Of a DNA stretch of 15,487 nt, positions 13,559-15,487 are shown one piece after another. The stretch comes from Propionibacteriaceae bacterium (GTDB lineage: Bacteria; Actinomycetota; Actinomycetes; Propionibacteriales; Propionibacteriaceae): NCBI GenBank assembly GCA_009781325.1, contig WQYJ01000025.1:1-15487 (forward strand). The letters run 5' to 3'. Made by a program: the position numbers and the translations under genes. Below the pieces are notes generated by a model. That model was not told the origin of the DNA and did not search any database. It saw only the letters and a list, made by a program, of their open reading frames with translations. Within the stretch, counting starts at the first letter, position 1; every line of letters begins with the position of its first letter.

Positions 13559-14947
13559 ATGGACTCGGTTGGCGTCCGACCTGAGGGTTCTTCGACGACT
13601 CTGGCACCCAAGGAAGGGGATCGTGTGGTTCACGACACATCATCAGTCGCACCTGTGTGTGCAGTGTTCCTGCGGTCGAATGGAGTCGGGGAAGTACTCA
13701 TCAACGAGAAGGCGACCACGGTTGCTTGCTCCAGTCTTGCGGAAGCCCGTCGAAAGTCCATCGAGATTCTGTCTGAGGCTGCCAAGGACTATTCCAGCCC
13801 TTTGCTGGTGATTTGCTCAGATCCGGCTGGTTTGTTCCGGCTGGTGGTCGGCAACGACGGTTCTGTCACCGAAGCACCTCGTGACAATGTGGTGACTCCT
13901 ATCGCGAGCGCACCCAGCTATGTCACCCCTATTCCATCTGCTCTTCCCACCGTTCCGCTCATCGCCACGACTTCCTTCTTGGTGACTGACAGTGAGGATG
14001 ACGAAGCAGCCCCGCGGCATGCTTTCATCACTGAGTCCGGGGAACCCCTGCCTGCCGAGCAGGGTTGGCGCGGTGCCTTGGCTAGGCGAGGAATCCCCTT
14101 GCCGCCCTCCGAATCCGAACTCGCTGATCGAGCCCACCGCCTCGCAGTCTCCCAGCGATGGGTGAGTCCTCGTACGATCTGCGTGGTCAACGGCAAGGGA
14201 GGTGCCGGCAAGACTCCAGCAACCATCTGTCTGGCTTCAGTCTTTGCCAAGTACGGCGGTGCTGGTGTCCTCGCTTGGGACAATAATCAAACTCGAGGCA
14301 CTTTGGGGTGGCGTACGGAGTCCGGGCCTCACGATGCGACCTTGTTGGACCTGCTGCCGCAGATTCCGTACCTGATGAACTCGGATTCTAACTCCACTGC
14401 CTTGTCGCAGTTCGTCCATCACCAAGGCCGGGATCTCTATGATGTCCTGCGCTCCAAGAGTGTCGTACTCGCCGATGAGCAGAGGATTACACCCTATGAT
14501 GTGGACGCCATCTGGAAGGTAGCCGCTCGGTTCTACCGGCTCATCCTGATGGATTCTGGTAATGACGAATCTGATCCGATGTGGCGACGCATGATCGACC
14601 TGTCCAACCAATTGGTCACAGTGACCACCACGCGCGCTGATCATGCCGAAGCTGGTGCCTTGCTTTTGGAAGCCTTGGGGCGGCGCAATGAGCACAGTGC
14701 CCGCTTAGCAAAGAACTCTGTCACGATTATCAGCCAGGCCGATCCGAAGGCCTCCGATGAATCGATCCGCCGGATCAAGGAAGGGTACGCCGATCTCTCA
14801 CGTTCGGTCACTGTTATTCCTTATGATCCAGCAATGGTTGAGGGAACTCTGTCGTACGATGCTCTGAAACCAGCTACTCAGCGAGCATGGCTTGTTGCTG
14901 CGGCTGAGGTTGCTGCGGGGCTGGGCCCAGGGGTGTACCCGGCATAA
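13559..14947 (+). CDS. ParA/MinD-like ATPase with long N-terminal extension
   Basis: 462 residues from the ATG at 13559 (MDSVGVRPEGSS). The frame is open upstream to 13268, but that sequence lies in the divergent gap and looks non-coding. The C-terminal half is a deviant-Walker-A ATPase: TICVVNGKGGAGKTPATICLA with K213 to T219, then VLAWDNNQTRGTLGWRTE (the DxxxTRGTLGWR block) and RLILMDSGNDESD as the Walker B-like strand. A proline follows GKT where S or T is usual. Residues 1-100 include a possible small folded region (VCAVFLRSNGVGEVLIN...LLVICSDPAGLFRLVV). Residues 100-190 are P/T/S-rich and acidic, probably a flexible linker. Members of this superfamily position DNA or protein cargo, but no ParB or parS is seen here, so the cargo is unknown. 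Confidence 0.8.
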   Translation: MDSVGVRPEGSSTTLAPKEGDRVVHDTSSVAPVCAVFLRSNGVGEVLINEKATTVACSSLAEARRKSIEILSEAAKDYSSPLLVICSDPAGLFRLVVGNDGSVTEAPRDNVVTPIASAPSYVTPIPSALPTVPLIATTSFLVTDSEDDEAAPRHAFITESGEPLPAEQGWRGALARRGIPLPPSESELADRAHRLAVSQRWVSPRTICVVNGKGGAGKTPATICLASVFAKYGGAGVLAWDNNQTRGTLGWRTESGPHDATLLDLLPQIPYLMNSDSNSTALSQFVHHQGRDLYDVLRSKSVVLADEQRITPYDVDAIWKVAARFYRLILMDSGNDESDPMWRRMIDLSNQLVTVTTTRADHAEAGALLLEALGRRNEHSARLAKNSVTIISQADPKASDESIRRIKEGYADLSRSVTVIPYDPAMVEGTLSYDALKPATQRAWLVAAAEVAAGLGPGVYPA

Positions 14948-14961
14948 TCGCTGGAGCGATT
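14946..14961 (+). terminator. Weak hairpin at the ParA-like stop
   Basis: AATCGC (14946-14951) and GCGATT (14956-14961) pair around a TGGA loop, starting within the TAA stop. No T-run follows. It could pause or end transcription before the next gene, but the stem is only 6 bp. Confidence 0.2.
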
Positions 14962-14996
14962 GCGACACCTCGGGCGACCAGGGTTGTAATCCACGA

Positions 14997-15002
14997 TAGA
15001 AT
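14997..15002 (+). promoter_or_regulatory. -10-like TAGAAT for the MauE-type gene
   Basis: TAGAAT ends exactly 6 bp before the ATG at 15009, the same sequence and spacing as before vapB. There is no SD in the intervening TGTTGT, so transcription probably starts at or next to the ATG. No clear -35 was found. Confidence 0.5.
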
Positions 15003-15008
15003 TGTTGT

Positions 15009-15487
15009 ATGTCCGCCAACGAAACTGAAGCTTCACGCCGCACGGCCATCTTTGGTTGGATCACCCTGGCAGCCAGGCTGATCCTCGGCGGCATCCTGAT
15101 TTATGCAGGGGTCTTGAAGGTTGGGGACCTTCGGCAATCGGTGATTGCTGTCCAAGCGTACGAATTCCCCATCCCGATTTGGATGGAGTTCGTCATTGGC
15201 TACTCACTGCCTGTCGTGGAGATCCTGCTTGGCTTGGTGATCGTCGTTGGCCTGTTTTCTCGATGGTCCTCAGCACTCGGCGGATTACTCATGGTGGCCT
15301 ACATCGCTGGAATTGCTTCAGCCTGGGCACGCGGTCTGAACATCGACTGCGGATGCCTCACCCCTGGGGGAGGTCTTGAGCCTGGTCAGGCGACAATGTA
15401 CTTCGAAGACATTCTGCGAGACATTGGCCTAGTGGCGTGCGCAGTCTGGACCGTCATCTTCCCCGCATCGACAATCTCACTGGATTC
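15009..15487 (+). CDS. MauE/DoxX-type redox-associated membrane protein (partial, 3' end missing)
   Basis: The frame starts at the ATG at 15009 (MSANETEASRR) and is still open at the right edge after 159 codons. It encodes about four membrane segments: IFGWITLAARLILGGILIYA, a second near PVVEILLGLVIVVGLF, a third near ALGGLLMVAYIAGIASAWA, and a fourth near IGLVACAVWTVIF. Between the third and fourth is GLNIDCGCLTPGGG, a vicinal-type cysteine pair typical of MauE-like DoxX-superfamily proteins. These are thought to take part in disulfide exchange at the membrane, often beside a thioredoxin- or DsbA-like gene. Such a gene would be expected just right of the window. The cysteine motif supports the family, but its partner is not visible. 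Confidence 0.78.
   Translation, partial: MSANETEASRRTAIFGWITLAARLILGGILIYAGVLKVGDLRQSVIAVQAYEFPIPIWMEFVIGYSLPVVEILLGLVIVVGLFSRWSSALGGLLMVAYIAGIASAWARGLNIDCGCLTPGGGLEPGQATMYFEDILRDIGLVACAVWTVIFPASTISLD

Overview
The window looks like part of a chromosome from a medium-GC actinobacterium. A propionibacterium-type host (Propionibacteriaceae) is my best guess. This rests on gene content: the adjacent guaB2/guaB3 pair typical of actinobacteria, menaquinone genes with a geranylgeranyl-reductase-type flavoprotein, a GlpC-type anaerobic glycerol-3-phosphate dehydrogenase subunit, and a MauE-type redox membrane protein. Several starts also lack a Shine-Dalgarno (SD) sequence and carry a -10-like hexamer just upstream, as in leaderless actinobacterial mRNAs. 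The genus is an inference.

Layout: (1) 2-1015, the 3' part of glpC, tail-to-tail with (2) a vapBC toxin-antitoxin pair (1007-1635, minus) that has an inverted repeat in front of it. (3) guaB3 and guaB2 (1681-4361, minus), guanine nucleotide synthesis. (4) 4362-4776, a non-coding stretch with a nested perfect hairpin and a long palindromic repeat. (5) A geranylgeranyl-reductase-family flavoprotein (4777-6036, minus), divergent from menF, isochorismate synthase (6569-7765, plus); both fit menaquinone metabolism. The 530 bp between them hold a 14-bp array and an 88-bp tandem repeat ending in the same palindromic element. (6) 7766-8007, another copy of that element between the convergent menF and tsaD. 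(7) A minus-strand cluster tsaE-tsaB-rimI-tsaD (10697-8008) with every junction overlapping: tRNA t6A synthesis plus a ribosomal-protein acetyltransferase. (8) An ABC exporter, ATPase and permease (13298-10837, minus). (9) Divergent from it, a ParA/MinD-like ATPase with a long N-terminal extension (13559-14947, plus), then a MauE/DoxX-type membrane protein cut by the right edge.

The gene content is mostly housekeeping. The main unexplained signal is the intergenic repeat family at 4594-4705, 6197-6486 and 7798-7913. The copies have arms that each form a small hairpin, an asymmetric spacer that gives the element a direction, and one compensatory stem change between copies. One locus has been amplified in tandem. 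Other points worth checking are a frame-independent excess of CGTACG, leaderless-type starts, a GuaB3 paralogue without the catalytic cysteine, and a ten-codon upstream reading frame before the ParA-like gene. No rRNA, tRNA, CRISPR array or insertion-sequence transposase was recognised.
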